The notes under the pieces: model-generated | Seen by the model: the letters and a program-made list of their open reading frames with translations, nothing else | What the model was told of the DNA's origin: nothing | The model's database searches: none | Part shown: in pieces, positions 1 to 29,276 of the stretch | Layout: the number at the start of each line of letters is the position of its first letter | Position numbering within the stretch: position 1 is the first letter of the stretch | DNA from: Priapulus caudatus | Lineage: Eukaryota; Priapulida; Priapulimorpha; Priapulimorphida; Priapulidae | Length of the DNA: 29,276 nt | Direction: 5' to 3' | Assembly (NCBI RefSeq): GCF_000485595.1 | Contig: NW_014577702.1 | Span: forward strand, 63,203-92,478 | Translations under genes and position numbers: made by a program

Positions 1-545
1 AGATTGACCCGATTATTTTAAAAACTTGTAATAAAAATTTAATTAACACGAGAGATACCAAGTTTGTCTAAACCATGTGCGTTGATATATAGTTCCCTAG
101 CAATTATTGTATTGAGAGCTGGAACCACATCTATCCATAAAAGGTCGCCCAGGAATATATGTCTAAGTGTATAAAAATGATATATATATGTATAAAAATG
201 ATATATGATAAATGATATATTATATATTATGATAAATAATATGCCTATATGTATAAAAATGATTTTCATTTAACTTTACGTTGAGTGATACAGGTGAGAT
301 CGGATAAAACTGTGTTCATTTCACGTAGTTGTTTATTTGAACAGTATATCAGTTCCATGGCTAGAAGACAAGATACGGTCGAATAATTATAAAGTTCCAA
401 AGGGAGAAACATTACATCTGAATGTCACACGTGAACTTGATCTTTTGGGATGCCAGATTGAGAATAAAGGTTGTCGCATTATTAAGAAATAATTAGTGAG
501 CTTGTGAGGGAGTGAATGAATAAATGAGCGAGCGAGTGATTGAGT
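1..545. other. AT-rich intron sequence upstream of exon 1
   Basis: No Furry-like exon is found here, so this is the right part of an intron that begins off the left end. Three copies of TGTATAAAAATGATAT (near 167, 189 and 250) and AT dinucleotide runs are the only structure. Confidence 0.7.
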
Positions 546-787
546 GAGCTCACTCACTCACTCACTCACTCACTCACTCACTCACTCACTCACTCACTCA
601 CTCACTCACTCACTCACTCACTCACTCACTCACTCACTCACTCACTCACACTCGCTCGCTCGCTCACTCACTCGCTCATTCACTCACTCACACTTGCTCA
701 CTCACTCACTCACTCACTCACTCACTCACTCACTCACTCACTCACCACCACTCACTCACTCACTCACTCACTCACTCACTCACTCAC
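546..787. repeat. (ACTC)n tetranucleotide microsatellite
   Basis: About 240 bp of CTCA/ACTC units with a few interruptions near 650-690 and 745. The left flank (gagtgattgagtgag) and right flank (caatgagtgtgtgagtgag) carry the complementary GAGT sense, so the tract can fold back on both ends. The apparent Leu-Thr-His-Ser reading frames are repeat artefacts. Confidence 0.95.
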
Positions 788-860
788 AATCAATGAGTGT
801 GTGAGTGAGCGTGTGTGAGAAGACTAACACTGTTGCCTGCTACGTTGTTTTTGATGATGA

Positions 861-28964
<28,104 letters not shown>

Positions 28965-29276
28965 GTAAGGAGGAGGGGGAATGGAGAGGGAGGAGGGGGA
29001 GGATGAGGAGGATGGAGGGGGATGAGGGGGGGACGGAGAGGGATGAGGGGGAGGGGGAACGGAGAGGGATGAGGGGGAGGCACAGGTAAGGGTGAAGGGA
29101 AGTAGAGAGGGATGAGGGGGGAGGCACAGGTAAGGGGAGGGGGAACGGAGAGGAATGAGGGGAGGCACAGGTAAGGGGAGGGGGAACGGAGAGGGATGAG
29201 GGGGAGGCACAGGTAAGGGTGAAGGGAAGTAGAGAGGGATGAGGGGGAGGCACAGGTAAGGGTGAAGGGAAGTAGA
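28965..29276 (+). repeat. intron 46: G-rich array of donor copies
   Basis: The border GAG|GTAAGGAGGAGGGGGAATGG then AGAGGGAGG is echoed by units reading GGCACAG|GTAAGGGGAGGG then GGAACGGAGAGGGATGAGGG. CAGGTAAG occurs at 29083, 29127, 29168, 29210 and 29253, spaced about 41-44 bp. The array continues past the window end. Confidence 0.88.

Noticed and set aside
540-818. Leu-Thr-His-Ser repeat protein
   Set aside because: A direct translation of the (ACTC)n microsatellite; no start context or homology.

Overview
The window is animal (metazoan) nuclear DNA, not prokaryotic. It has one split gene with GT-AG introns, long conserved exon runs separated by 100-1300 bp introns, many micro- and minisatellites, and one MITE-like insertion. 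The whole + strand is the middle of a single gene: a furry (fry / FRY / FRYL) orthologue. I can chain 46 exons (863-28964) with consistent intron phases and no stop. They give about 2359 residues, roughly three quarters of a protein that is about 3000 residues in human. The first exon of the window joins an upstream exon that lies off the left end, and the gene runs off the right end, so neither the start codon nor the stop codon is here. No second gene is visible on either strand.

Layout: 1-862 is intron with an (ACTC)n microsatellite. Exons 1-11 (863-8128) encode the conserved N-terminal Furry/MOR2-PAG1 region. Exons 12-24 (8527-16449) encode the alpha-helical repeat middle. Exons 25-41 (16917-26496) carry the rest of the helical scaffold and the variable Ser-rich linkers, one with a polyQ run. 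Exons 42-46 (26811-28964) begin the more disordered C-terminal part with the conserved motifs QFGVFKDFDFLD and MDNFNWGVRRRSL. Exon numbers are window numbers, not gene numbers. Furry proteins are scaffolds that bind and activate NDR/Tricornered kinases with Mob cofactors, and act in cell shape, dendrite tiling and spindle or microtubule control; that is family knowledge, not visible in the DNA.

The most unusual thing is in the introns. At ten or more exon borders the splice junction itself, with part of the exon, has been copied into the neighbouring intron, from once to about fourteen times. These are junction echoes: acceptor plus exon start upstream of exons 2, 5, 13, 16, 17, 32 and 41; exon end or donor downstream of exons 1, 7, 9, 46 and perhaps 13. 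In two cases (exons 5 and 41) the echoes are in frame with no stops, so choice of acceptor could add 12+20 or 21+21 residues to the protein. Other arrays are not derived from exons: a 33-bp array whose unit resembles a CTCF site, a 30-bp array with 120-bp higher-order units, and 66-, 67- and 27-bp arrays. A 707-bp foldback element flanked by TTAA sits in intron 39.

Organism: an intron-rich bilaterian invertebrate. Several blocks (for example [20 protein letters not shown]) look closer to what I remember of insect Furry than of vertebrate FRY, which fits a slowly evolving invertebrate. I recall that amphioxus genes have intronic minisatellites called mirages tied to exon-intron borders. That makes amphioxus one candidate, but I cannot check it and do not assign a species.
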